DNA from: Alkalihalobacterium sp048323755
Lineage (GTDB): Bacteria > Bacillota > Bacilli > Bacillales > Bacillaceae_F
Length of the DNA: 44,627 nt
Reading direction: 5' to 3'
NCBI RefSeq assembly: GCF_048323755.1
Contig: NZ_JBLWFS010000030.1
Coordinates: 1-44,627 of the forward strand
A program made the translations under genes and the position numbers. Numbering within the stretch: the first letter of the stretch is position 1; the number at the start of each line of letters is the position of its first letter. Positions 32,109-41,561 of this stretch are shown here, piece after piece. The notes under the pieces were generated by a model. It ran no database searches and was not told the origin of the DNA. It saw nothing but the letters and a program-made list of their open reading frames with translations.

Positions 32109-35100
32109 ATGAAATTAATTAAAGAATCGGTGAAACGGCCAGTTGGTGTTATCATCGTCGCTCTCGTTATGATTATGCTTGGCGGGGTGTCGTTATCTGG
32201 CTTAAAAGTAGACTTAATGCCAGATTTAGATTTACCAATTGCTGCTGTTTCCACTTCATATAATGGTGCTGCACCACAAGAGGTTGAAAATTTAGTCACA
32301 AGGCCGCTCGAAGGAGCACTTAGTGCAACAGAAGGTCTATCGACAATGCAGTCGATTTCTACCCAAAATCAGTCATTAATCATTTTAATGTATGACTTTA
32401 ACACAGATTTAGATGCCGTCATGTTAGACTTGCGGGATCGGATCGATATGGTTCGAACGACTTTACCTGATGGTGCTGGAACACCAAGTGCGATGCGATT
32501 TGATCCAAATCAATTTCCGATCATACAAATGGGTATTTCAGCAGACATGGATTTAACAAGACTTACTAACATTGCTGAAGATACTATTATTCCGCGTATG
32601 GAACGTATTATTGGTGTTGCTACTGTTAATTTAACAGGGGCGCAAGAACGTGAAATTATTGTTGAGCCGGACTTAACGCTCATGCAAAACTACGGTTTAA
32701 CCATTTCACAATTATCACAAATCATCGGTGGAGAGAATATAAGTGCACCGGCAGGAGAAATTAAACGAGGCGGGCAAGAAATGCCGCTGCGAATGATTGG
32801 GGAGTTCCGTTCGATTTCAGAGATTGAAAATATTAATCTTCCACTCCGTACAGGTGAAACTATTAAGTTAAAAGATGTTGCAGAAGTAAAAGATACGTTT
32901 AAAGATATGTCTTCATTTGCTTATGTTAACGGTGAACCTACATTAAGTCTTGATATTTCAAAACAAGGAGATGCCAATACAGTAGATGTAGCAGATGCTG
33001 TAAATCGAGAGATGGAAAGACTCCAAAGAGAATTACCCCAAGGTGTTACACTAACAATGATTATGGACTCTTCCATTTTTATTAAAGACTCGATCAAAAG
33101 TGTAACAATGAATATGATACTTGGTGGCGCCATGGCGGTGCTTGTCTTATTGCTGTTTTTAAGGAGTTTTAGAAGTACGTTAATTATTGGATTGTCAATT
33201 CCAATCGCAGTTATTTCTGCATTTACGCTGCTATATTTTGCAGGGGAAACCGTAAATATTATTACACTCGGTGGTCTTGCACTAGGGATTGGTTTACTAG
33301 TAGATAGTTCGATCGTTATTTTAGAAAATATTTATAAGTACCGAGAGCGAGGTTATAGTCGGAAAGAAGCTGCGATAAAAGGGGCTTCTGAAGTTTCGTC
33401 TGCTGTAATTGCATCAACGATGACAAGTCTTGTCGTTTTTGTTCCGATTTTATTTACGCAGGGAATCGCGGCGGAACTGTTCTTACCATTAGCGCTTACT
33501 GTAGGGTTTACATTGATCGCCTCCTTAGCTGTAGCTTTAACGATCGTACCAATGTTATCTGGTCTTTTATTACCGGAAATGAAAGTAGAAGAAGATACGA
33601 GAGGTTTAGGGAAAGTAAGTGTTAAAATTGGTGAATTTTTAGAAGGAATTAATAATAAATATCGTCGTATTTTGAAATGGTCAATCAATCATCGGAAAAC
33701 CATTACATTTGGAACGTTGTTTTTATTAGTAGCCAGTCTTGGAACGGTTAAGTTCGTTGGACTTGAGCTAATGCCAGCGTTTGATCAAGGGGAGATTTCA
33801 GCAAGTTTTGAAATGCCTTCTGGAACGTCACTTCAAGAAACACAGGGTGTTGTACGTGAATTAGAAGAGTTCTTATTAGACACCGGTGTCACTGAAGTCG
33901 TCTACACTTCAATAGGAGGCGGCGGAATGATGGGAGCTGGCGGTGGTTCCAATAGTGGAAATTTCTATATTCGCCTCGTGCCAGCAAGTGAGAGAAATGT
34001 TACTACAAACCAAGTTATTCAAGACTTTGCCGAGTTTTCCGAGACACTTCCTGATATCGAAGTAAATGTTTTCTCATTTGAAAGTGATGGAATGGGAGGC
34101 AACCCGATTGAAGTCGAAGTAAGAGGTGAAGACTTTGATACGCTTAAGGTGATTGCAGATGATATTAGTGAGTTAATTAACGAAATTCCCGGTACAGCTA
34201 ATGTGACGCATTCAATGGGTGAAACAAGACCAGAGATGCAAATTCATGTTGACCGTGATGTCGCTATTCAATATGGATTTACGTATGCTGAAGTGATGGA
34301 CACTGTAAGAAGTAGTGTGAGCGGACAAGTTGCGTCGCTTATGCGAACTGAAGGACAGGAAATAAACATTACGGTAATACTGCCTGAAGAATATCGAGAA
34401 AATTATACGCAGTTGCAAAACTTACCGCTAGTCACTCCAGCCGGAGATACGGTTCTGCTTTCTACAATTGCTGATTTTGTTCAAGCTGATGGACCGAATG
34501 TTATTAATCGACAAAATCAAACGCGTGGTGTCGCTGTAACAGGAGACATCATGGAACGTGACTTAGGTAGCGTTATAGCCGATGTTGAAGCTGAACTAAA
34601 TCAGTACATCTTCCCTGAAGGGTACGATTATCAAATTGGTGGAGACTATGAAATGATGATGGAGGCGTTTTTTGATTTAGCGCTTGCCCTAACATTAGCC
34701 ATATTCTTAGTTTATGCAGTTATGGCGTTCCAGTTTGAGAAAGTGTTGTATCCATTTATCGTCATGTTTAGCCTTCCAGCAACATTTATTGGTATCATGG
34801 CAGGATTTTTAATAACAGGACGTCCATTAAGCGCCCCTGCTTTTATCGGAGTCATTATGCTCGCAGGTATTGTTGTAAATAATGCGATTGTTTTAGTTGA
34901 TTATATTAACAAATTGAGAGATCGCGGAATGACAAGAGATGAAGCGATTTTGGAAGCTGGACCAACTAGGTTACGTCCGATCTTAATGACAATGCTGACA
35001 ACTGTATTAGCGATGGTACCATTAGCGATCGGAATTGGTGAAGGTGCTGAGTTACAAGCCCCAATGGCAACCGTAATTGTTTTTGGTTTAACATTCTCAA

Positions 35101-35213
35101 CGGTTATTACGTTAGTCCTTGTTCCAGTTATCTACATCTATACAGATAACTTTACAAATTGGTGGAAAGGCATATTTACTCGCCGTAAAGAAAAAAATGA
35201 AATCGATGTGTAA
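32109..35213 (+). CDS. RND-family efflux transporter (SwrC/AcrB-like)
   Basis: This proton-driven inner-membrane exporter of 1034 residues has the AcrB layout: 12 membrane helices, in two halves, with two large extracytoplasmic loops (about 35-330 and 560-850). Conserved stretches are the opening SVKRPVGVIIVALVMIMLGG, TM4 GLALGIGLLVDSSIVILEN and, in the second half, GVIMLAGIVVNNAIVLVDY and ARLRPILMT-like TRLRPILMT. B. subtilis SwrC (about 1065 aa; surfactin self-resistance) is the closest Gram-positive model I know. A glycine-rich GGGGMMGAGGGS loop lies near residue 600. The substrate is unknown. GGGGGTTC precedes the ATG, and a terminator follows. Confidence 0.92.
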   Translation: MKLIKESVKRPVGVIIVALVMIMLGGVSLSGLKVDLMPDLDLPIAAVSTSYNGAAPQEVENLVTRPLEGALSATEGLSTMQSISTQNQSLIILMYDFNTDLDAVMLDLRDRIDMVRTTLPDGAGTPSAMRFDPNQFPIIQMGISADMDLTRLTNIAEDTIIPRMERIIGVATVNLTGAQEREIIVEPDLTLMQNYGLTISQLSQIIGGENISAPAGEIKRGGQEMPLRMIGEFRSISEIENINLPLRTGETIKLKDVAEVKDTFKDMSSFAYVNGEPTLSLDISKQGDANTVDVADAVNREMERLQRELPQGVTLTMIMDSSIFIKDSIKSVTMNMILGGAMAVLVLLLFLRSFRSTLIIGLSIPIAVISAFTLLYFAGETVNIITLGGLALGIGLLVDSSIVILENIYKYRERGYSRKEAAIKGASEVSSAVIASTMTSLVVFVPILFTQGIAAELFLPLALTVGFTLIASLAVALTIVPMLSGLLLPEMKVEEDTRGLGKVSVKIGEFLEGINNKYRRILKWSINHRKTITFGTLFLLVASLGTVKFVGLELMPAFDQGEISASFEMPSGTSLQETQGVVRELEEFLLDTGVTEVVYTSIGGGGMMGAGGGSNSGNFYIRLVPASERNVTTNQVIQDFAEFSETLPDIEVNVFSFESDGMGGNPIEVEVRGEDFDTLKVIADDISELINEIPGTANVTHSMGETRPEMQIHVDRDVAIQYGFTYAEVMDTVRSSVSGQVASLMRTEGQEINITVILPEEYRENYTQLQNLPLVTPAGDTVLLSTIADFVQADGPNVINRQNQTRGVAVTGDIMERDLGSVIADVEAELNQYIFPEGYDYQIGGDYEMMMEAFFDLALALTLAIFLVYAVMAFQFEKVLYPFIVMFSLPATFIGIMAGFLITGRPLSAPAFIGVIMLAGIVVNNAIVLVDYINKLRDRGMTRDEAILEAGPTRLRPILMTMLTTVLAMVPLAIGIGEGAELQAPMATVIVFGLTFSTVITLVLVPVIYIYTDNFTNWWKGIFTRRKEKNEIDV

Positions 35214-35250
35214 TAACTCGTAATTCTTAGCAATAAAAAAAGGATAGAGC

Positions 35251-35286
35251 AAACAAAGGGTGGATTCGTCCATCCTTTGTTTATAT
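35251..35286 (+). terminator. Terminator after the RND operon
   Basis: AAACAAAGGGTGGA (35251-35264), a TTCG tetraloop and TCCATCCTTTGTTT (35269-35282) form a 14-bp stem with one G-U. ATATA follows. Confidence 0.8.
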
Positions 35287-35294
35287 ACAAAGGG

Positions 35295-35453
35295 TGAAGC
35301 CTGAAAGCAAAGGGGATCCGAAAAAACGGTAATCAAAAAGCTGGAAGAAGGCCAAAATCCAAGAGGGTTCGAAAAACACAGTAATCAAAGAGCAGGTTGA
35401 AGCCCGAAATTCAGGGAAAACTTAAAAAACAGTAGTCAAAAAGCTGACTGGAT
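35295..35453 (+). repeat. Degenerate threefold tandem repeat, period 51-52 bp
   Basis: GTAATCAAA at 35329 and 35381 and GTAGTCAAA at 35432 mark three diverged units. Each begins with GAAGCC or GAAGGCC and ends with AAAGCTG or AGAGCAG. Read in one frame they give basic phrases such as AGRRPKSKRVRKTQ, which I recall as a recurrent spurious translation in Bacillus intergenic regions. It lies between the RND terminator and the response regulator gene. Confidence 0.65.
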
Positions 35454-35509
35454 AAGATTACTGTCACGATATAAGTAAGTAAAGCATGAAAAGAAAGTTG
35501 GAATGTCCA

Positions 35510-36178
35510 ATGAACACAATTCTAGTAGTTGACGATGATGCGCATATTCGTAAATTAATTAGATTATACCTTGAAAATAACAATTTTTCGGTTATTGAAG
35601 CCTCTGATGGACGAGAAGCGTTAGAAATTTTAGCTGAGCATCAAGTGGAGTTAGCGATTGTTGATGTGATGATGCCTCATGTGGATGGAATTGAATTAAC
35701 AGAAGATATTCGTTCATTTTTAAATATACCGATTTTGATGGTAACCGCAAAAGGGGAATCACAAGATAAGGTCAGAGGATTTAAAGCAGGAACAGATGAT
35801 TATTTGGTCAAGCCATTTGACCCAGTAGAACTTATACTAAGAGTCAATGCTCTCTTAAAACGTTACAATTCTAATTCAGAGAGAGTAATTAAGTTCGGAT
35901 CTACATCAATTGATCTAGAGCGACTTATTGTACAAGCTTCAGATGAAACCGTCTATTTAAAAAGGAAAGAATGTGAGTTGCTGTTTGAATTGGCACGTTC
36001 GCCCGGTAAAATTTTTACTCGAACTCAGTTGATCGAGAAGATTTGGGGCTATGACTATGATGGTGATGAAAGAACAGTCGATGTCCATATAAAAAGGTTA
36101 AGAGAACAAATAGGCTCTTTTCCTGATTTAACGATAACTACAGTTAGAGGATTAGGTTATCGTCTGGAGGAGATTTAA
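35510..36178 (+). CDS. OmpR-family response regulator
   Basis: The receiver domain (1-115) has VVDDD (6-10), the phospho-acceptor Asp52 in IVDVMMPHVDG, the Thr in MVTAKG and LVKPFDP. The C-terminal winged-helix domain ends TVDVHIKRLREQIG and TTVRGLGYRLEE. The upstream in-frame ATG at 35486 adds eight residues outside the family pattern; ATG 35510 gives the usual MNTILVVDDD. Neither has a strong ribosome binding site. The histidine kinase gene begins one base after its stop. The RND pump upstream is the likely target. Confidence 0.9.
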   Translation: MNTILVVDDDAHIRKLIRLYLENNNFSVIEASDGREALEILAEHQVELAIVDVMMPHVDGIELTEDIRSFLNIPILMVTAKGESQDKVRGFKAGTDDYLVKPFDPVELILRVNALLKRYNSNSERVIKFGSTSIDLERLIVQASDETVYLKRKECELLFELARSPGKIFTRTQLIEKIWGYDYDGDERTVDVHIKRLREQIGSFPDLTITTVRGLGYRLEEI

Positions 36179-37540
36179 TTGTTAAAAATGAGTCTCTACT
36201 CACGAATTGTAATGACGTTTATTAGTGTTGTCATCATCAGTTTATTTATCTCTTATTTGATCAATTCACTTTTTTTTCACCGTGAACTGTTTATAGAAGA
36301 GGAAGTTACGAAACATACGACTGGTGTTGCAGAACTTGTTGAAATTACTCAAGTTGAAAAAATCCCTGATTTAATTGAGACGTTAAGCGAATTTAATTTT
36401 GAGCTTATGCTTATAAATGAAGAAGGAATTGTTCATTCATTTGCTGAACCTTCATTTACAATCCACCCAGAGACAATCGTAATGGTCTTACAGTCATTCG
36501 AAAAGGAACCTTACTTTCTTCCTCAAAATGAAGTGAATGCGACGACGAGGATTGTCGGTAAACCTGTCGAGGTTGCTAATGAAAGATATGCTCTGTTTGT
36601 TCGAATTAACTTTGAAGAAGAGTTGTTTGCGATTAAACGAGTGATCTTTTTTACACTGTTTCTCGTTCTTTTTATTGGAAGTGTATTAATATTGTTTGCT
36701 TCTAGATATTTCGTCAACCCTATAAAAAAGTTAACTGATGCAGCTAGAGAAATGGCGACAGGGAATTTTTCTGTTCGATTAAAGAGTAAAAATAAAGATG
36801 AAGTAGGGGAATTGATCACGAGTTTTAATTACATGGCTTCGGAGTTAGGGAAAATTGATAAAATGCGTGAAGACTTCGTCAGTAACGTCTCTCACGAAAT
36901 TCAATCACCTCTTACTTCTATTCGAGGATTTACAAAAGCATTAAAGGACGACGTAATCCCTAAAGATCACCAAGAAGAATATTTAGATATTATTTACCAA
37001 GAAACAGAACGTCTATCAAGGTTGAGCGACAACTTATTACGACTTGCATCGTTAGAGTCAGAGCACCACCCCTATCATCCTGCAAAGTATAAGCTTGACG
37101 AACAAATTCGTAGAACCGTGCTTGCTACCGAACCGTTGTGGAAAAATAAAAATCTAGATATCCATTTAGAACTGGAATCGTATCAAATATTCGCGGATCA
37201 AGATTTATTTGAACAAGTTTGGTTAAATCTCATTACGAATGCAATCCGTTATACAGATGAAAACGGGATGATTGAGATTTCCTTGAAGGAACAAGCAAAT
37301 GAACTGAATGTCAGCATTAAGGATACAGGGAAAGGCATTCCACAAGAGGCGCTTCCTCACTTGTTTGAACGTTTCTACAAAGTAGATAAAGCAAGAAGCA
37401 GTTCCGTAAAAGGAAATGGACTTGGATTATCGATTGTTAAAAAAATCTTAGCTCTACATGGTTGTTCCATTCGTGTGGAAAGTGAAGTAGGGATTGGGTC
37501 AACGTTTATTGTTCGTATACCACTATTGGAAAATGAGTAG
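36179..37540 (+). CDS. Sensor histidine kinase (HAMP-HisKA-HATPase)
   Basis: The 453-residue kinase has two membrane helices (about 10-32 and 155-175) around a small 120-residue extracellular sensor region, a HAMP linker (176-228), the HisKA motif VSHEIQSPLTSIRGF with His239, and the ATPase domain with NLITNAIRYT, DTGKGIP and GNGLGLSIVKKI. It starts at TTG 36179, 6 bases after GGAGGAGA and directly after the regulator stop. The signal may be membrane damage or a pump substrate; this is not visible from sequence. A terminator follows. Confidence 0.9.
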   Translation: MLKMSLYSRIVMTFISVVIISLFISYLINSLFFHRELFIEEEVTKHTTGVAELVEITQVEKIPDLIETLSEFNFELMLINEEGIVHSFAEPSFTIHPETIVMVLQSFEKEPYFLPQNEVNATTRIVGKPVEVANERYALFVRINFEEELFAIKRVIFFTLFLVLFIGSVLILFASRYFVNPIKKLTDAAREMATGNFSVRLKSKNKDEVGELITSFNYMASELGKIDKMREDFVSNVSHEIQSPLTSIRGFTKALKDDVIPKDHQEEYLDIIYQETERLSRLSDNLLRLASLESEHHPYHPAKYKLDEQIRRTVLATEPLWKNKNLDIHLELESYQIFADQDLFEQVWLNLITNAIRYTDENGMIEISLKEQANELNVSIKDTGKGIPQEALPHLFERFYKVDKARSSSVKGNGLGLSIVKKILALHGCSIRVESEVGIGSTFIVRIPLLENE

Positions 37541-37546
37541 ACAATA

Positions 37547-37584
37547 AAGGTGTGAAATTTAATTTCACACCTTCGTTTGTTTAT
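37547..37584 (+). terminator. Terminator after the two-component system
   Basis: AAGGTGTGAAATT (37547-37559), one base, AATTTCACACCTT (37561-37573): a perfect 13-bp palindrome followed by CGTTTGTTTAT. Confidence 0.85.
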
Positions 37585-37642
37585 AGATGACTTAATAAAA
37601 GGCTCTCTTCTCAAAGGTTGTTGCTCCTTGCTTTTGGACCGT

Positions 37643-37663
37643 AGCCAAGGCGTATACTTGGCT
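37643..37663. repeat. Small hairpin AGCCAAG / CTTGGCT
   Basis: A 7-bp perfect stem with loop GCGTATA lies in the gap before the phospholipase D gene. No T run follows. Its role is unknown. Confidence 0.35.
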
Positions 37664-37748
37664 CTTCACGATTAAAAGATAGGTTTCATACCAGGTACAT
37701 GCATGAAGTGATTAGAAAATCGATATTATTTGGTAAATGTTGAATTAA

Positions 37749-39233
37749 ATGAAAGGCAATGAAAAAGAGGTGATTGTTATAAAGAGGAGAGCGTTTAAAA
37801 CGGGTATCATAGTAACGGTTATACTAGTTGTTATCTATGGTTTATATGCGTTTATTTCTGGGGTATTGGCTTTTAGGTTTCACCAACCACAGCAAAGCGA
37901 TTATATTTATGAACTTAACGTTGATCGTTTCTATGGAAATGAGCATTCACAAGACAGGGTTGCGTTAGTGGAGGATCCTTTTGATGCTGGTCTTGCTCGT
38001 GTGAACCTTATCGAAAGTGCAAATCATTCCCTTGATATTTCTTATCATGTACTGCATGAAGGCAAAGCAAGTGATGTATTTTTTTCAAGTATTATTAGTA
38101 CTGCAGACCGGGGAGTTCAAGTTCGTGTTTTACTAGATGGGATGTTTCATAATTTAAGAGGCTCGATGAAAGATATACTTTACGTATTTACGGACCATCC
38201 TAACATTCAGCTTAAATTTTATGAACCGATTGATCCCCTTCGACCTTGGACTTGGAATAATCGCCTTCATGATAAAATGATCATTATTGATAAAAAGTAT
38301 GCGATGATTGGTGGGCGAAATATAGGTGATAAATACTTTGCACCAGAAGGTTATGAAGGAGCATCAAATGATCGCGATGTCGTAATCATTAACAAGAATC
38401 AAGACTTATTTAATGAAAGTGTTATTTCTCAAATGAAGGAATACTTTGATGATGTTTGGGATCATGAATTTTCTAAAGTTCCATTAAACAAATTATCAAA
38501 AAGACAAGAAGTGGCGGCTAAAGAAAAGTTAAATCTACTACGGCAGTTCCCTAAGACTTTTTATAGCACTTATCCAGAATTTATTCAAAAGGATATAAAT
38601 TGGCTCGAACAATCCTTTCCTACCAATCAAATTACATTCATTCATAACCCGATTAGCCGGATGAATAAAGAACCATGGGTATGGTATGAGTTAACAAATT
38701 TAATGGAATATGCTGAAGAATCGATATTCATACAAAGTCCTTATATTATTCCTAACCATGAGATGATGAAACATTTAAATATAGATGATGTTACTGCCGA
38801 TGAAATCCACATCTTAACGAATTCCTTAGCTGCGACTTCAAACATTTTTGCTTACTCAGGTTATATGAAATCAAGAGAAGGTATTGCGGCCACTTCGACT
38901 GTTGATTTATACGAATTTCAAAGCATTACCAGACAATTGCATATGAAGTCATTTTTATTTGACAGCCGGATCAGTGTTGTAGGTTCATTTAATTTCGATC
39001 CACGAAGTACATTCCTTAGCACGGAATCTATGGTTGTAATTGATAGTGTGGAGTTTGCTTCAGCGCTCCAGAACGAAGTTGAAACAGTCCTTACCGAGCA
39101 GAGTTTATTAGTAGATTCTAATGGTTCTTATGTTCAAAATTCACAGGTTGAAGTAGAGGATACTCCATTTTTAAAAACGGCAATTACTAAAATACTATCT
39201 ATTCCTATGCGTTTTTTCCAATATATGTTGTAA
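37749..39233 (+). CDS. Phospholipase D family protein (cardiolipin-synthase-like), membrane anchored
   Basis: The protein has one N-terminal membrane helix (18-41) and two PLD catalytic motifs: His174-x-Lys176-x4-Asp181 (RLHDKMIIIDKKYAMIGGRN) and His398-x-Lys400-x4-Asp405 (LHMKSFLFDSRISVVGSFNFD). This is the layout of cardiolipin synthases and phospholipase D-like enzymes, acting on phospholipids at the membrane surface, but the N-terminus has one helix, not the usual two, and no Cls family name can be given. The start is doubtful. ATG 37749 has no ribosome binding site, while GAGGTG (37767-37772) lies six bases before an in-frame ATA (37779). The hydroxyacid dehydrogenase gene follows after 37 bases, perhaps in the same unit. 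Confidence 0.85.
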   Translation: MKGNEKEVIVIKRRAFKTGIIVTVILVVIYGLYAFISGVLAFRFHQPQQSDYIYELNVDRFYGNEHSQDRVALVEDPFDAGLARVNLIESANHSLDISYHVLHEGKASDVFFSSIISTADRGVQVRVLLDGMFHNLRGSMKDILYVFTDHPNIQLKFYEPIDPLRPWTWNNRLHDKMIIIDKKYAMIGGRNIGDKYFAPEGYEGASNDRDVVIINKNQDLFNESVISQMKEYFDDVWDHEFSKVPLNKLSKRQEVAAKEKLNLLRQFPKTFYSTYPEFIQKDINWLEQSFPTNQITFIHNPISRMNKEPWVWYELTNLMEYAEESIFIQSPYIIPNHEMMKHLNIDDVTADEIHILTNSLAATSNIFAYSGYMKSREGIAATSTVDLYEFQSITRQLHMKSFLFDSRISVVGSFNFDPRSTFLSTESMVVIDSVEFASALQNEVETVLTEQSLLVDSNGSYVQNSQVEVEDTPFLKTAITKILSIPMRFFQYML

Positions 39234-39270
39234 TAGTATAGGAGAAACTATTGTAGTTGAGGTGAAGCTA

Positions 39271-40203
39271 ATGAACATCAATAATATTGTTGTTGTAAGT
39301 CCGATGCATAATGAGATTAAAACGCTTATAAATAATAGAAACTTAGCGTATCACTTTCGTTTCTTACCTGAAGAAAAAGTGACCACAGGTGATCTAGAGT
39401 GGGCCGATGCATTTGTCGCCTTTAATACAAAAAAGGATTATGACTATAGTCAAGTTCAGTGGGTTCATTCTCTAGGTGCAGGTGTCGATCGGTTTTTATT
39501 TAAGAAAAGCTGGCCTGAAGGCGTTCTGTTAACGCGGACGATTTGTTCGTTCGGTCAACGAATTGCTGAATATTGTTTAAGTTATATTTTAAAAGATGTA
39601 CAGTTCCACGATTCGTTTCAACAGCTGCAAACCAACAAAACGTGGGAACCGATTACGCCTCGGTTACTTAGTGAACAAAAAGTGATGATATTTGGAACAG
39701 GAGAAATTGGCCAAAAAACAGCTGAAGTCCTATCAACATTTGGGATAGAGGTTTATGGTGTGTCACTAAGCGGAAAAAATAAAGCGTATTTTAAAGAGGT
39801 TCTGCCTGTTGGTTCTCTTGAAAAGCGGTTAGGTGAAGTTAACTATGTTATTAATACATTACCGTTAACTGAGAAAACAGAGAAGCTGTTTGATCGTCAA
39901 ATTTTTAATTCCTTATCTAACGCAGGGTTTATTAATGTTGGCAGGGGCGCATCAGTTGATGAAGAAGCATTGCTTGAAGCGCTTGACCGAAAGCACGTGA
40001 GATTTGCGGTACTTGATGTTTTTGCTGTAGAACCACTCCCGCGAGAACATCCATTATGGAACCATCCAAGTGTAACGATCACACCACATATTTCAGCAGT
40101 GACAACACCTAATGAAGGTGTCGATTGCTTCGTTGATACGTTACGGAACATTGAAGCAGGCAATTCTCTTCGTAATCAAGTTGATATTGGCAAGGGATTT
40201 TAA
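39271..40203 (+). CDS. D-isomer 2-hydroxyacid dehydrogenase family protein
   Basis: This NAD(P)-dependent oxidoreductase of 310 residues reduces 2-ketoacids to D-2-hydroxyacids or the reverse. The nucleotide motif GTGEIG is at 142-147. The catalytic Arg225 (NVGRGASVDE), Glu254 (VFAVEPLP) and His273 (TPHISA) are in place. The short N-terminal substrate domain resembles GhrA/YcdW-like glyoxylate/hydroxypyruvate reductases. The GTG at 39262 lies in the ribosome binding site GAGGTGA; ATG 39271 is chosen. A terminator follows. Confidence 0.87.
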   Translation: MNINNIVVVSPMHNEIKTLINNRNLAYHFRFLPEEKVTTGDLEWADAFVAFNTKKDYDYSQVQWVHSLGAGVDRFLFKKSWPEGVLLTRTICSFGQRIAEYCLSYILKDVQFHDSFQQLQTNKTWEPITPRLLSEQKVMIFGTGEIGQKTAEVLSTFGIEVYGVSLSGKNKAYFKEVLPVGSLEKRLGEVNYVINTLPLTEKTEKLFDRQIFNSLSNAGFINVGRGASVDEEALLEALDRKHVRFAVLDVFAVEPLPREHPLWNHPSVTITPHISAVTTPNEGVDCFVDTLRNIEAGNSLRNQVDIGKGF

Positions 40204-40266
40204 TAATAGCTTGCGAAGATTAACTTTAACAATAGTGTACAATGGAAGCTAATCATAGCAAAAACA

Positions 40267-40306
40267 CAGCCCTCATGCCGACTTTATTCGTATGAGGGTT
40301 GTTTTT
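40267..40306 (+). terminator. Terminator after the 2-hydroxyacid dehydrogenase gene
   Basis: CAGCCCTCAT (40267-40276) pairs with ATGAGGGTTG (40292-40301) with one G-U around a 15-base loop. Five Ts follow. Confidence 0.85.
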
Positions 40307-40384
40307 CGTAGATTTTAAAATGTGGTTAGGTGAGTTTGTCAATGTTATTGTCACTAGAAGCTTTGTCTTACAGTACATAAAGGA

Positions 40385-41413
40385 TTATAAGATCTCACTA
40401 ATCGTCTCTACTGCACGTTGAACCATGTCACTTGATACTTCACGATGAGTGACAAAACGGATAATTCCGTCATCGAAAGGAACAGCTAGAATGCCTGCAT
40501 CTTTTAGTTTACTTAGAAATTGGTCGTTGGAAAGGCTTGTTTCTTTAATATTACAAAGAATGATGTTCGTTTCTACTTCTTCTATACTTACTTGAAGTTG
40601 AGGAATGGTAGATAACCCTTCCGCTAACAGTCGAGCATTTGCATGGTCTTCTGCTAGACGATCAATCATTCTTTCTAATGCAATAATGCCTGGAGCCGCA
40701 ATTACACCAGCTTGCCGTAAACCACCTCCGAGACGTTTTCTCCACTTTCTTGCTTCTTTTATAAACGATTGACTACCTGCTAAGATGGAACCAACCGGTG
40801 CTGATAACCCTTTCGATAAACATACTTGAACGGTATCGACATACTGTGTTAACTCCGAAGCGGGTACACCTAATGCTACTGCGGCATTAAACAGTCTAGC
40901 ACCATCAAGATGGACTGGTACGTCTTTTTCTCTAGCAATCTCATAAATCTCTTTCATCGTTTGAAGCGGTACGACTTTTCCTCCTGCTTTGTTATGTGTA
41001 TTTTCCAAACAAATTAAACCTGAGTAAGGATAATGAATATCGTCTCCTCTAATCGCTTTTTTTACTTCTAGCGGGTCCAGCGCACCCCGCACACCTCGAA
41101 TTGGTCTTGTTTGAACACCAGCAAGTGCGGAAGAAGCACCACCTTCATATAAGAAGATGTGAGATTCGGCTTCTAAAATTACTTCATCTCCTGGACGACA
41201 ATGCGTTAAAACGGCAACTTGATTTCCTTGTGTACCGCTAGTAACAAATAATGCAGCTTCTTTTCCTAGTATATTAGCAGCCAATGCTTCTAGACGATTA
41301 ATGGTAGGGTCTTCACCATAGACGTCATCACCAACTTCTGCTGTTAACATCGCTTGTCGCATCTCTTCTGTTGGTTTGGTCACTGTATCACTTCGAAAAT
41401 CAATAAAAGTCAT
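40385..41413 (-). CDS. ltaE: Low-specificity L-threonine aldolase
   Basis: This PLP enzyme cleaves threonine (and allo-threonine) to glycine and acetaldehyde. The 342-residue protein begins MTFIDFRSDTVTKPTEEM, the conserved N-terminus, and has GDDVYGEDP, FVTSGTQGN, HLDGARLFNA and the PLP lysine Lys201 in CLSKGLSAPVGS. The upstream in-frame ATG would add 27 residues outside the family pattern; GGGAGCGAG lies before ATG 41413, which is taken. It diverges from the ABC exporter operon, with about 150 bp between. Confidence 0.92.
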   Translation of the reverse strand: MTFIDFRSDTVTKPTEEMRQAMLTAEVGDDVYGEDPTINRLEALAANILGKEAALFVTSGTQGNQVAVLTHCRPGDEVILEAESHIFLYEGGASSALAGVQTRPIRGVRGALDPLEVKKAIRGDDIHYPYSGLICLENTHNKAGGKVVPLQTMKEIYEIAREKDVPVHLDGARLFNAAVALGVPASELTQYVDTVQVCLSKGLSAPVGSILAGSQSFIKEARKWRKRLGGGLRQAGVIAAPGIIALERMIDRLAEDHANARLLAEGLSTIPQLQVSIEEVETNIILCNIKETSLSNDQFLSKLKDAGILAVPFDDGIIRFVTHREVSSDMVQRAVETISEIL

Positions 41414-41561
41414 TTTTTCTCGCTCCCATGATGTTGTTTTACGTACATTATACAGGAGAAAGGTGTTGCCGTTAATTATTTTGCTGTTTACCAATCATGT
41501 CTGTATGACTGTATTTAAATATGGAAAAAATATCTAAAAAATATAAAAAGGAGCACCACCT

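Noticed and set aside
33353..33688. 111-codon minus-strand ORF inside the RND transporter gene
   Set aside because: Antisense of conserved membrane-helix codons, with no ribosome binding site.
37643..37663. Terminator upstream of the phospholipase D gene
   Set aside because: The hairpin has no T run, and a clear terminator for the kinase gene lies 60 bases upstream.
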